NCBI RefSeq assembly: GCF_004119455.1
Contig: NZ_NRQT01000002.1
Coordinates: forward strand, 379,501-443,500
Direction: 5' to 3'
Origin: Chryseobacterium sp. CH25
GTDB lineage: Bacteria > Bacteroidota > Bacteroidia > Flavobacteriales > Weeksellaceae
DNA length: 64,000 bases
The position numbers and the translations under genes are program-made. Of this stretch, positions 37,218 through 46,172 are shown piece after piece (position 1 is the stretch's first letter; each line of letters opens with the position of its first letter). The notes under the pieces are model-generated. The model had not been told where the DNA came from. It ran no database searches and was given only the letters and a program-made list of their open reading frames with translations.

Positions 37218-38078
37218 ATGAAAAAGATCTTTACTATTTTAGGAGTTGCTTTTGCTTCCGTAATGATGAATGCACAAGTAACTATTGCACAGATTTATGT
37301 TGGTGGTGGTAATACTGGTGCTACATACAATAAGGACTACGTTGTTTTGTTTAATAAAACTAGTGCAGCAGTCGATGTTTCTGGGTGGTCTGTACAATAT
37401 GCAGCTGCTACTAATAATGGAGCTTGGACTGGAAAGGTAACAATTCCTCAAAGTTCAACCATAGCTCCTTATTCCTATTATTTAGTAGCTCTTGCAAGTG
37501 CTAATATTAATATTGGAACAGCATTGCCTACAGCTGATTTTGATAGTGGTGCAAGCGGTTTCAATATGGGAGCAAATGGTAAGGTTGCTTTAATGAATAA
37601 TTCAACTACAATTAACGGAGCAGCTCCAACTGGTGCTATTGATTTTGTAGGAATGGGAACTGCTAATGCAAAAGAAGGAGCTGCTACTGCACCAGCGGGA
37701 ACAGCTGTCAATGCTATTTTTAGAGCTAGTGGGGGATGCGTAGATACTAATGAAAATGGTGCGGACTTTACTTTAGCTGCAGCAACACCAATAAACTCTA
37801 CAAATGCACAAAACCCTTGTGGTACCTTGGGAGTTTCTGATGTAACATCTATTAAATCATTAAACTTCGTGAAAAATACTTTCGTAAAAAACAACGAAAT
37901 TACTTTCGGAGCTGATGTTAAAGATGTAAAAGTTTTCAATATGTTCGGACAACTTGTAAAAGAAGCTTCTGTAAAACAAAACGGAACTGTAAACGTTGCT
38001 GAATTAGCAAAAGGAAACTATATCGTAACAGGTACAGTAAACAACGCTGCAGTATCTCAAAAAATCTTAAAAGACTAA
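37218..38078 (+). CDS. Lamin-tail-domain protein with T9SS sorting domain
   Basis: A 286-aa protein. Signal peptide MKKIFTILGVAFASVMMNAQ, a lamin-tail-domain-like fold (VTIAQIYVGGGNTGATYNKDY through GWSVQYAAATNNG, about 20-165) with a probable disulfide (C174, C201), and a T9SS sorting domain (about 218-286: VKVFNMFGQLVKEASVKQNG, ending VSQKILKD). It is a close paralogue of the product of 38263, sharing domain order. LTD domains often occur in surface proteins and nucleases; no catalytic motif is seen here. Confidence 0.87.
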   Translation: MKKIFTILGVAFASVMMNAQVTIAQIYVGGGNTGATYNKDYVVLFNKTSAAVDVSGWSVQYAAATNNGAWTGKVTIPQSSTIAPYSYYLVALASANINIGTALPTADFDSGASGFNMGANGKVALMNNSTTINGAAPTGAIDFVGMGTANAKEGAATAPAGTAVNAIFRASGGCVDTNENGADFTLAAATPINSTNAQNPCGTLGVSDVTSIKSLNFVKNTFVKNNEITFGADVKDVKVFNMFGQLVKEASVKQNGTVNVAELAKGNYIVTGTVNNAAVSQKILKD

Positions 38079-38102
38079 TTTTAGTTTTAGATTAAAATAG
38101 AG

Positions 38103-38136
38103 TCCGGCCATTTCGAAGAAATAGCCGGATTTTTTA
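38103..38136 (+). terminator. Terminator after second T9SS cargo gene
   Basis: TCCGGC (38103-38108) pairs with GCCGGA (38124-38129), with inner ATTTC/GAAAT extending the stem, then Ts. Confidence 0.85.
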
Positions 38137-38262
38137 TGTGGATCATTTGATTTTTTTCGGGTAGGAGTATAAAATATTTATGATGGTGTTTTTTGTATAT
38201 TTCCTAAGTATGTGGTATTGTTTTTGATATTTTTATCATAACTTCCTCTTAAAATTATTTTA

Positions 38263-39072
38263 ATGAAAAAAATCTTTACTATTGCTGGTTTAGTTTTGAT
38301 GACTGCTCTTACCAATGCCCAAATTGTGATTAATGAGATTTATGGGGGAAATGGAAATTCAGGAGCTGTTTTCAAAAATAATTATATTGTCCTGAAAAAT
38401 ATAGGAACCACTTTGGTTTCTTTAACAGGAGCCAGTATACAATATGCCCCTGCAATTGGAGCTTTTACTGAATATCATACCCTGCCGGATTTTACATTGG
38501 GACCAGAAGAAACTTATCTGATTCAGGAAGCTTCTGTGGATGGTGGAGTAGAAGCGTTGCCAACACCAGATTTTATAGCAACAACTGTTACAAATTTTGA
38601 TGGCACACCTAATAAATCCAATGGAATAAGAATTTCAGGAACATCTGGGAAGCTGGCATTGGCAGGAAATATTGTACAGGTAATGAATCCATCCTCCTCC
38701 AATGTATTGGATTTTGTAGGCTATGGTGCCAACGCAGACCAGTTTAAAGGAGATGGACCGGCTCCTTCTCCTACAGCCTCAACGGCAATCCGAAGAACTT
38801 TAGAAAATAATAGTGATAACAGAGCCGATTTTTCTGCTGAAGGTACTGCAAAAGCTGGTTTTGTTCAGAATCCTTTTATAAAAGATGGAAATGTGCTTTT
38901 CGGAATGCAGATTAAAGATGTAAAAATATACGATACCTTCAGACAGGTTGTAAAAAAATCTCCAACAAAATTTGCTCAGAACATAGACATTACAGAACTT
39001 CCAAAAGGAACTTATATTGTGACAGGAACGGTTAACAATGCTCCGGTCTCACAAAAGATTGTAAAAGATTAG
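38263..39072 (+). CDS. Lamin-tail-domain protein with T9SS sorting domain (paralogue)
   Basis: A 269-aa paralogue of the preceding protein. Signal peptide MKKIFTIAGLVLMTALTNAQ, lamin-tail-like domain (VINEIYGGNGNSGAVFKNNY, about 22-41), and a sorting domain (KIYDTFRQVVKKSPTK through ITELPKGTYIVTGTVNNAPVSQKIVKD). In the sorting domain the usual Gly before Gln (FGQLV) is Arg (FRQVV), a deviation in the conserved motif. Its own start is 184 bp after the previous gene. Surface location is inferred. Confidence 0.85.
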   Translation: MKKIFTIAGLVLMTALTNAQIVINEIYGGNGNSGAVFKNNYIVLKNIGTTLVSLTGASIQYAPAIGAFTEYHTLPDFTLGPEETYLIQEASVDGGVEALPTPDFIATTVTNFDGTPNKSNGIRISGTSGKLALAGNIVQVMNPSSSNVLDFVGYGANADQFKGDGPAPSPTASTAIRRTLENNSDNRADFSAEGTAKAGFVQNPFIKDGNVLFGMQIKDVKIYDTFRQVVKKSPTKFAQNIDITELPKGTYIVTGTVNNAPVSQKIVKD

Positions 39073-39090
39073 TTTTTTAATATTTTTGAT

Positions 39091-39120
39091 AAGGAACAGC
39101 TTACATATAAGCTGTTCCTT
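39091..39120. terminator. Strong bidirectional terminator
   Basis: A 13-bp perfect stem (39091-39103 with 39108-39120) and a four-base loop between convergent genes; T-rich on the + side. Confidence 0.88.
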
Positions 39121-39125
39121 TATTT

Positions 39126-41948
39126 TTAATACCAGCCTCTTCTTGCTGCATTGATAATTGATCCGAGATTAAGAACCAGCGTATATCGGATACGTTTTGC
39201 ATAATCTTTAAACCCGGGCTCAAATCCCAATGAAGACTGTACCGGAAAATAAACTTCCAGAAAATCCGGGATGATTCTTACTTTAATTCCACTATCCCAG
39301 ATAAATTTTGGAGAATGATCCTTATTTTTATACATTCCTGCATCGGCATACACATGAAATATTTTCCAAATGCTGGAATCTACATTCACAGAGGTGATCC
39401 ATTGATTAACTGTTCCTGGAAGAAAGGATTTGAATCCACCATCAGCTAAAATAAACTGCTGTGAAAGAAGGCCGCTGCTGGCACTTTCTCCTAAAAGGTT
39501 ATAAGAGAATGTGTAATTAGACACTCTTGAAATTCCATAATTGAATAAATCATTACGGGTGTCGTTTCTAAGGAAATATCCGGCAAATAAACGGACGCTT
39601 AGCTTCTGCCTTGGAGCGAATTCCCATCTGTAGAATCCTTCAGCAGTAATTTTATTAAAATCTTCCATTCCCTGTGCACTCAAACTGAAACTTTTCTCAT
39701 GGATCATCTGACTGTCACTGTAACTGTATCCCAATCCCCAAAGGTTATACTTCTTGTAATCATCATTGGCGATCATAATAGGACTCAGGTCTCTTTCAAA
39801 ATAATTATAAGAAACACCAAGGCTTCTGCTTACTGTGCTTCTTGGATTTTTTCTAAAGTTTAGGGTTGAATATACTGAACCTTTTCTGTAAGCTAAATCA
39901 TAATCATAATGGAAATAAGATCCTGAAACCCCAAATGTTATACTTCTGAACATACTTTCAGCTGGCAGGAAAGAGTAAGATACTCCACCTGAACCAGTCA
40001 GTTTTCCTGTTCCGGTACTGTATGTTGGGGTAAATGAATACAGAAATTTCTGATCAAAAAATGATTGATTCTTAAAATTAGCACCCAACAAAAACTTATC
40101 ATAAGTGTTGTTGAACCGGACTCTAGGACTTACATAAATTTCATTGTATTCAGGATTAGGAATGTCCTTTATGAGTTTAAACTTAATCTTTTTTGTATTT
40201 GAAAATATTCCTTTGGCATACAGAAAGTTATCCCGATAACTGGACTCCGGGAAAATGTAACCATTATTTAAGGTTATTTTATAAATGTTATCCGAGGCAG
40301 GAAGAGAGATTTCTTTTATTTTCTCATTCTCTTCCGTTTCTATCCAGTAAGATTTTCTTTCCCCATTTTTGGTTTCTGTTTCAAGCTTTACCGGGATAGG
40401 AGTATCTGTATTTATTGCAATTTTAATCTGCAAAGAATCGTTTTCCTTTGTAATATGTTTCAGCTTAAAATTTACTCTGTTTTTCTGTTCAAAGAAATTT
40501 TCCAGATAATGGGCAGACTTTTCTTTAGAGGATAAATATTTCAAAAAATCATTAGGATTAATCTTACTTCCAGAATTTTTTGAAAGATATTCTTTTACAA
40601 GATCATTGAATGGCTGATCACCCATTTTATCAGCAGAATAATTGAAAAGACTTCCTGTTTCAAAACTGCTGATGGCCATATCGTTGAAATTACTCAAGCT
40701 ATTAAAATCTTCGTCAATTTTCTGATCCAGATTCTGAAGCATGATATATTGATAAGCCAATCCGTAACGATCCAGGAGCTTTACTTTGGATGCATGGAAG
40801 AATTTTAAAGGTTTAATCCCAAATATCTTATATTCGGGTAGTATTCCTAAAAGTTTAGTGTCTTTATAGAATTTTTTCAGATACTGTATTTCAAGATAGG
40901 ATTTTAAGCCATTTTTGAACCAGTGATCTTTTTGTTTATCTGCGATGATCTCTTCATCAAGAATTTTTTTTGTAATGATTCCGAAATAATCAAGATCTGT
41001 TTTTTCAGCATCTGTAAATAGCTGGAATCTGAATTTCCAGAAAGTAATATCGTTATTTCCAAAGAAATCCTCTTTAGCCCTGAATTTGTCTGAAATGAAT
41101 ATGCTTTTTGGAAGGGATCCTATTTTTTCTTTCAGAAATTTTAAATGAAGAGGTAAGTAAAATTCCAGGTTCTGTTTTTCTTCAGGCTTAAGATTATATC
41201 CAAACTTTACCTCAATATCTTCGCCATCAATATTGGATTTTATGATGGGGTAAGCATTTGGAGAAACAGAAAATTCCGGATCTGAGTCAAGATAACCCTG
41301 AAAAGAGTTGAGCTGAATCTGTGGCAGATTACTTTCGATAAAGCTATTGACAGGAATATCAAAATTTACGGTCCAGAAAGTATTGAAACTTACCGGTTCT
41401 TCAATATCGTGGTATTTTCTTGGAGAAATATTGTCCGGATCAAAACGATCCGGAACAATAAAGAAATATTTTAAAGCCGTATTCTGTCCGGATGTTCCAT
41501 ATCCCGTAAATTTTTTATCGGGAAGCTGTATACGGTATTGTAACTGCAGAGTAGTACTTTCACCAGGTTTTAATGCTTCTTTCAGAGGAAGAAAAAGATT
41601 TTCATCTGAATTTGTATTAACGGGTATTTCCTGATTTCCTGAATCTTTAATATTGAGTTCAAGAAGTTTTCCCAGTTCATGGCTCTTAGCAAAATGAAGG
41701 TCATTGTTTCGGTCTTCCAGCTTTCTGTAGACTAGGGATGTTCCGCGTTTGTTGTAAGCGGAAACCCAATTCAGAAGTTTTACTGTCTGCAGGTCTTTGT
41801 CTGAATGATTGTAATAAACAATCTCCTGATTCACCTCAAGGGTTTTTCTGTCAGGAGAAAGTTTTGCTCCAATGTATATACTGTCTTTCTGTGCAGAAAT
41901 CTGTATAACTCCACAAAACAAAATAAGGCAAATGCTGATCTTTTTCAA
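39126..41948 (-). CDS. M1 aminopeptidase-like protein without HExxH, fused to OM barrel
   Basis: A 940-aa protein with signal peptide MKKISICLILFCGVIQISAQ. Residues about 20-480 resemble an M1-family metallopeptidase with the N-terminal beta domain (SDKDLQTVKLLNWVSAYNKRG), but the zinc motif HExxH is absent; the matching region reads KKILDEEIIADKQKDHWFKNGLKSYLE, keeping only the later GL-x-Y-x-E. So it is probably catalytically dead. Residues about 620-940 are a beta-barrel (GVSYSFLPAESMFRSITFGVSGSY and so on) ending LVLNLGSIINAARRGWY. The fusion would hold the pseudoenzyme at the surface. Confidence 0.75.
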   Translation of the reverse strand: MKKISICLILFCGVIQISAQKDSIYIGAKLSPDRKTLEVNQEIVYYNHSDKDLQTVKLLNWVSAYNKRGTSLVYRKLEDRNNDLHFAKSHELGKLLELNIKDSGNQEIPVNTNSDENLFLPLKEALKPGESTTLQLQYRIQLPDKKFTGYGTSGQNTALKYFFIVPDRFDPDNISPRKYHDIEEPVSFNTFWTVNFDIPVNSFIESNLPQIQLNSFQGYLDSDPEFSVSPNAYPIIKSNIDGEDIEVKFGYNLKPEEKQNLEFYLPLHLKFLKEKIGSLPKSIFISDKFRAKEDFFGNNDITFWKFRFQLFTDAEKTDLDYFGIITKKILDEEIIADKQKDHWFKNGLKSYLEIQYLKKFYKDTKLLGILPEYKIFGIKPLKFFHASKVKLLDRYGLAYQYIMLQNLDQKIDEDFNSLSNFNDMAISSFETGSLFNYSADKMGDQPFNDLVKEYLSKNSGSKINPNDFLKYLSSKEKSAHYLENFFEQKNRVNFKLKHITKENDSLQIKIAINTDTPIPVKLETETKNGERKSYWIETEENEKIKEISLPASDNIYKITLNNGYIFPESSYRDNFLYAKGIFSNTKKIKFKLIKDIPNPEYNEIYVSPRVRFNNTYDKFLLGANFKNQSFFDQKFLYSFTPTYSTGTGKLTGSGGVSYSFLPAESMFRSITFGVSGSYFHYDYDLAYRKGSVYSTLNFRKNPRSTVSRSLGVSYNYFERDLSPIMIANDDYKKYNLWGLGYSYSDSQMIHEKSFSLSAQGMEDFNKITAEGFYRWEFAPRQKLSVRLFAGYFLRNDTRNDLFNYGISRVSNYTFSYNLLGESASSGLLSQQFILADGGFKSFLPGTVNQWITSVNVDSSIWKIFHVYADAGMYKNKDHSPKFIWDSGIKVRIIPDFLEVYFPVQSSLGFEPGFKDYAKRIRYTLVLNLGSIINAARRGWY

Positions 41949-42001
41949 ATATCCGTGATAAAGCTCAAATATAGCTTATTTTGTATATACTTTATAAGAT
42001 T

Positions 42002-43380
42002 TTAATCCTGAATTGCTTTTTTTACCAAAGAATTAATATAAGCATTCCAACCTTCATTTTTATAAGTAACTGCAGCTGCTTCCGGATCTTCAGACTTATA
42101 AATTCCTCTTCCTACGATGATGAAATCTGTGTGTAAAGTTTTGAAAACATGCTCAGGAGTATTATACTGCTGTCCTTTTCCATCACCTGAATCTGCAAGG
42201 TTTACCCCTGGGGTGAATAATAGAAGATCTTCAGGAATTTTATTCTGAGAAACTCCACCAATTACGTTAGGATGAGATACAGCTACTTTTAATGCTTCTT
42301 CACGGTAGCTGGCCGTAGTTAATGCACCTTTTGAAGACATTCCAACAATGGCTACAACGCCTACATTTTTGAAGCAGTCTAAAGATTCAAAACCGCCAAT
42401 AACCTGAGAGGTTACGAAATCAGCCCAGTCAGTAATTTTGAAAACTCCGCTTGTAAATTGTAATTCCTGAGTATTTCCGATATCTGCGAATTTTCTGTCT
42501 TCCATTAATAAGAACTGATGTCTTGCAGCAATTTCTTTTAAAGGGGTAATTGTTTTTCGTACTCAAAATCAGAAATGATATCGATGTGTGTTTTTAAAGC
42601 AATAATATGTGGCCCCACTTTTTCAGCAAATGTCAATAATTCCTGAGTGGTTGTAACATCTGCAGAAGCAATCAGGTTAGATTTTTTTGCTATAGCTGTT
42701 TCCAGTAATTTTTTAGAAACAGAATGCTGGGTATTGCTTAGTTTTTGTTCATAAGAGGCTCTGGTTTCTTCTTCGAACTGAATGTGGTTACCCTGTAAGA
42801 AATCCTGAATTCTCTTTACTTCTTCATCAGATAGCTCACCGGTTTCCTGAAGAACTCCACATACTTCTGAAATATTGAAAAGAGTGTGTACTCTGTAACC
42901 TTTGCTTTCTAACAGCTGTTTCCCACCTTGCTCTCTGTCCAGCACTACTACAATATCAGAAACTTTAAGATCTTCCTGTTCTATTTCAGGGATGGTCTCT
43001 AGCAAAGATTTTCCTGAAGTAATAACGTCTTCTACCAGCAGACAGTTTTGCCCTTTCTGGTAAATTCCTTCAATTAACTTCTTTGTACCGTAGCTTTTTG
43101 CTTCTTTTCTTTTAATAATTAATGGAATATAACTTTCCAATGACATCGCAGTCGCCATAGGAAGAGCAGCATAAGGAACTCCACATATTAAATCAAAATT
43201 ATCCAATGGAAGCATTTCCAATAAATAATTAGCCAGATTTTTTAAGATTTTAGGATCTGAAGCCAAAGGTCTTAAGTCTACATAAAAAGGGCTTTCGATA
43301 CCACTTTTTAAGGTAAACCTTCCAAATTTAATGATGCCTAGCTTGTAGCACTCCAAAAAGAATTCTTTTTTACTTTCCAT
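42002..43380 (-). pseudogene. Bifunctional UMP synthase (OPRT-OMPDC), frameshifted
   Basis: ORFs 42538-43380 and 42002-42505 are the two ends of one protein of about 459 aa. One base is missing in the T5 run at 42553-42557; restoring it gives [30 protein letters not shown]. The N-terminal half is orotate phosphoribosyltransferase (KSGIESPFYVDLRPL; PRPP loop LLVEDVITSGKSL, about 114-126), the C-terminal half orotidine-5'-phosphate decarboxylase (IALKTHIDI, catalytic MEDRKFADIG, and TPGVNLADSGDGKGQQY). Together they complete UMP synthesis. Fusion is the eukaryote-like order, rare among bacteria. Being essential for pyrimidine synthesis, the break is probably a sequencing error. Confidence 0.88.
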
Positions 43381-43399
43381 TATTTTTTATTAGATATTG

Positions 43400-43407
43400 C
43401 AAATTTA
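43400..43407 (-). promoter_or_regulatory. -7 element for UMP synthase gene
   Basis: The minus strand reads TAAATTTG, 19 nt before the ATG at 43380. No TTG at good upstream spacing is evident. Confidence 0.4.
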
Positions 43408-43454
43408 AGGATTTGAAATAAGGCTTAAAAATTTATCGCCCATTTGCTCAATAA

Positions 43455-43485
43455 AAAACCATTCTGTAAGTATCAGAATGGTTTT
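43455..43485 (-). terminator. Terminator after YkvA gene
   Basis: AAAACCATTCTG (43455-43466) is exactly complementary to CAGAATGGTTTT (43474-43485). On the minus strand the stem is followed by Ts, so it terminates the 43501-43845 gene. Confidence 0.85.
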
Positions 43486-43500
43486 GAAAATATAAATAAA

Positions 43501-43845
43501 CTATTGTTTTATGATCTCGGCATCAATCACTTGAGTACCTTTATATTTTTGTTCAGCTTCCCAAAGTAAAAATTTGTCAACCTCTTTGATGAGTTTTGGA
43601 ATTGTAAGTGACAATACTGCCAGATCATCCATCACTCCAAGTACAGGGATCGCAAATTCAGGAAGAAGGTCAATGGGAGAGATGACATACAGAATTCCTA
43701 ATAGCGGAAGAATAATGTCAATGGATTTCATAGGATAAGCTCCTTTTCTCCACATTTTTACCATTCTGAAAATATCAGGGATCTTTTTTACAAAGCCCTT
43801 GTGACTGATAGCTTCTTTTGCAAGATTTAATTTTGAATATTTCAT
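43501..43845 (-). CDS. DUF1232 (YkvA-family) membrane protein
   Basis: About 114 aa from ATG 43845 (MKYSKLNLAKEAISHKG); the frame is open to 43890 with less likely starts. The signature IDIILPLLGILYVISPIDLLPEFAIPVLGVMDD (about 40-72) is the DUF1232/YkvA motif, giving one or two membrane-associated helices. The family has no agreed function. It ends VIDAEIIKQ. A terminator is beyond its 3' end. Confidence 0.88.
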   Translation of the reverse strand: MKYSKLNLAKEAISHKGFVKKIPDIFRMVKMWRKGAYPMKSIDIILPLLGILYVISPIDLLPEFAIPVLGVMDDLAVLSLTIPKLIKEVDKFLLWEAEQKYKGTQVIDAEIIKQ

Positions 43846-43928
43846 TTTGTGTTTGGATTTACATAAATTTTTCAACATTATAAATTTCACAAATCCTGTA
43901 CCAACAAATTATAAAATTTAGTTAAAAT

Positions 43929-44468
43929 TTATTTGATGATATTATCAATAAACTGGTGCACAGTCTCTGAGTCCCAGTCTTTTGTGGCATCTTCCTTAAT
44001 AAGGATTCTACCGGTTTTATCCAGAAGAAAAGTGGTAGGGAAAACTTTAGGAAGAATCTTTTCAGATATAGGGCTTTGAGCAATATATACCGGTACAGTA
44101 TAATTATTTTCCTTTAAAAATTTTATTACGTCTTCTTCTTTATCATTCATCGCAATAAGAACAAAATCTACATGTTCTTTTCTGGAATCATACAGTTTCT
44201 GAATAGATGGCCATTCTTTTCTGCATGGTGGGCACCATGTTCCCCAGAAATTAAGGAAAACAGCTTTGTTCTTAAAATTTTTAAGGTTGGTGCTTGGTGC
44301 ATTGATTCCCTTAAGCTCTACGTCATAATCTTCTTCACTGATATGTACTGCGTTTTCAATCGTAGCAATCGGAAAGAACTGATTTTTCAGAAAATCCTTT
44401 ACTCCAGGTACAAATGCAATAATACCGATAATGACAATAATTATAATATAAATAATCCCTTTTTTCAT
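43929..44468 (-). CDS. TlpA-like thioredoxin-fold protein
   Basis: A 179-aa protein. An N-terminal anchor helix (GIIYIIIIVIIGIIAFVPGV, about 3-22) puts the rest in the periplasm. The redox motif WGTWCPPCRKEWP (about 74-86) is the classical TlpA/ResA CxxC, with cis-Pro VFPTTFLLD (about 139-147). It likely reduces or rescues disulfides of exported proteins. It lies 11 bp after another thioredoxin-like gene on the same strand. Confidence 0.88.
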   Translation of the reverse strand: MKKGIIYIIIIVIIGIIAFVPGVKDFLKNQFFPIATIENAVHISEEDYDVELKGINAPSTNLKNFKNKAVFLNFWGTWCPPCRKEWPSIQKLYDSRKEHVDFVLIAMNDKEEDVIKFLKENNYTVPVYIAQSPISEKILPKVFPTTFLLDKTGRILIKEDATKDWDSETVHQFIDNIIK

Positions 44469-44479
44469 ATTCTGTTTTT

Positions 44480-45043
44480 TTATAACAGATCTAAGATCTC
44501 CTGAACGGCATCTTTACCTCTGTTTTTAGCATAATAGATCTGCAGGTCATTATAAAATGTATCTTTTGGATAGCCTTCAGGATCTGCTTTATATTTCATT
44601 AGTAGCTCATATCCATACTTTGGACGTGGGCCCCATGAATTTTTTACATTAAAATCTTTATCAAGGATCAACACTTTCGGAATAGATTCTGTTCCGTTGG
44701 TTAAAAATTGATTGATAAGGCTTTTATCACTGTCTCTTAGAAAAACTCTGATCTCGTTATGACCTTCAAAGAATTTGAATAGAGCTGGAACTGTTGCACT
44801 GGCATCTCCACACCAGGCTTCGGAAATGATTAAAATCTTTCCATCGAAATTCTTAGCTTCTAATTCTTTTCTCTGATCTTCATCCGGAACATACTTTTTT
44901 ACAGTTCTGTCCATTCTGTGAAGCCCAAGCTCATAATATTGTTTATATTCAATTTCCTGTTCGTTGGCAGGATGATCTAATCTTTGCTGTGCAATTTGAA
45001 GGTATTCTTCAAAAGAAATTCCCTGATCCCAGTAATTTTTCAT
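44480..45043 (-). CDS. Thioredoxin-family protein with lone active Cys
   Basis: About 187 aa from ATG 45043 (MKNYWDQGISFEEYL). No signal peptide, so it is cytoplasmic. The thioredoxin segment LIISEAWCGDASATVPALFKFFE (about 72-94) has the first Cys but Ala in place of the second (CGDA), and cis-Pro is retained in TESIPKVLILD. This matches a known subgroup (thioredoxin-like, YbbN-like) where a single-Cys site may do glutathionylation-like or chaperone chemistry. It is upstream of the TlpA-like gene and just downstream of aroC. Confidence 0.78.
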   Translation of the reverse strand: MKNYWDQGISFEEYLQIAQQRLDHPANEQEIEYKQYYELGLHRMDRTVKKYVPDEDQRKELEAKNFDGKILIISEAWCGDASATVPALFKFFEGHNEIRVFLRDSDKSLINQFLTNGTESIPKVLILDKDFNVKNSWGPRPKYGYELLMKYKADPEGYPKDTFYNDLQIYYAKNRGKDAVQEILDLL

Positions 45044-45060
45044 TACCAAAAATATTTAGA

Positions 45061-46131
45061 TTAAAAATTATTGATGTTTCTTGTTTTATTAATTAAGAAT
45101 AAGTCTGCCAAAACAAATGCAGCAAGGCTTTCGACCACAGGCACAGCTCTTGGAACTACACATGGATCATGACGGCCTTTTCCTTCCACAATAACAGGAT
45201 TTCCTTCTTTGTCAATACTGTCCTGAGGTCTTAAAATAGTAGCTACAGGTTTGAAGGCCACACGGAAATAGATATCCATTCCGTTAGAGATACCACCCTG
45301 GATCCCGCCTGATAGGTTAGATTTTGTAGAAAAATCGGTGTTGAACTGGTCATTATGTTCCTTTCCTGTCATTTTTGCACCACAGAATCCGCTTCCATAT
45401 TCAAAACCTTTGCAGGCGTTGATATTGAGCATTGCTTTTGCCAATTCTGCCTGTAATTTTGAAAATATAGGTTCACCAATTCCTACAGGAACATTTTTGA
45501 TCACGCAGGTAATGGTTCCGCCAATTGTATTTCCTTCTTTTTTAATTTCTTTGATTCTGGCAATCATTTTTTCTGCCGTTTCAGCATCCGGGCAACGTAC
45601 ATCATTACTTTCCGTTTGAGAAAAATCAAGAGCCTGGTATGGCTTTTCACAGAAAATATCACCTACAGACGAAACATAGGCATTGATTTCAATTTCCGGT
45701 AAAAGTTGTTTGGCTAATGCTCCGGCAACTACCCAGTTCATAGTTTCTCTTGCCGAAGATTTCCCCCCGCCACGGTGATCTCTGAAACCAAATTTCTGGT
45801 CATACGTAAAATCGGCATGACTTGGACGATATGCTCCAGCAATGTGGTCATAATCCTTTGATTTCTGATTTTCGTTTTCTATGATAAAACCGATAGGCGT
45901 ACCTGTAGTTTTTCCATCAAAGATCCCGGAAAGAAACTTTACTGTGTCGCTTTCTTTTCTTTGAGTAACAATAGCAGACTGACCGGGTTTTCTTCGGTTC
46001 AGTTCGTATTGAACTTTATCGAGATCCACCGCTAAACCTGCCGGAAAATTATTGATGATACCGCCGTAAGCCACTCCGTGACTTTCTCCAAATGTTGTAA
46101 GACTAAGAAGATTACCTAATGTGTTGAACAT
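45061..46131 (-). CDS. aroC: Chorismate synthase
   Basis: A 356-aa enzyme making chorismate from EPSP using reduced FMN. Signatures: [21 protein letters not shown] (about 12-32), the FMN site [34 protein letters not shown] (about 102-136), and the C-terminal [20 protein letters not shown] (about 321-340). Length is standard. It starts at ATG 46131 right next to a -7 element (46136-46143). Confidence 0.96.
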   Translation of the reverse strand: MFNTLGNLLSLTTFGESHGVAYGGIINNFPAGLAVDLDKVQYELNRRKPGQSAIVTQRKESDTVKFLSGIFDGKTTGTPIGFIIENENQKSKDYDHIAGAYRPSHADFTYDQKFGFRDHRGGGKSSARETMNWVVAGALAKQLLPEIEINAYVSSVGDIFCEKPYQALDFSQTESNDVRCPDAETAEKMIARIKEIKKEGNTIGGTITCVIKNVPVGIGEPIFSKLQAELAKAMLNINACKGFEYGSGFCGAKMTGKEHNDQFNTDFSTKSNLSGGIQGGISNGMDIYFRVAFKPVATILRPQDSIDKEGNPVIVEGKGRHDPCVVPRAVPVVESLAAFVLADLFLINKTRNINNF

Positions 46132-46135
46132 GATA

Positions 46136-46143
46136 CAAAATTA
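46136..46143 (-). promoter_or_regulatory. -7 element abutting the aroC start
   Basis: The minus strand reads TAATTTTG, ending 4 nt before ATG 46131; leaderless or nearly so. Confidence 0.4.
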
Positions 46144-46172
46144 CCTTTTTTTCTTCAGATAATAAAGTTTCA

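Noticed and set aside
37478..37939. 153-aa minus-strand ORF, Ala/Val-rich
   Set aside because: Antisense to a GCT-rich T9SS cargo gene; the composition reflects the other strand's codon use.
42002..42505. Independent short pyrF gene
   Set aside because: At 167 aa it lacks the first third of OMP decarboxylase, which is found at the end of the upstream frame.
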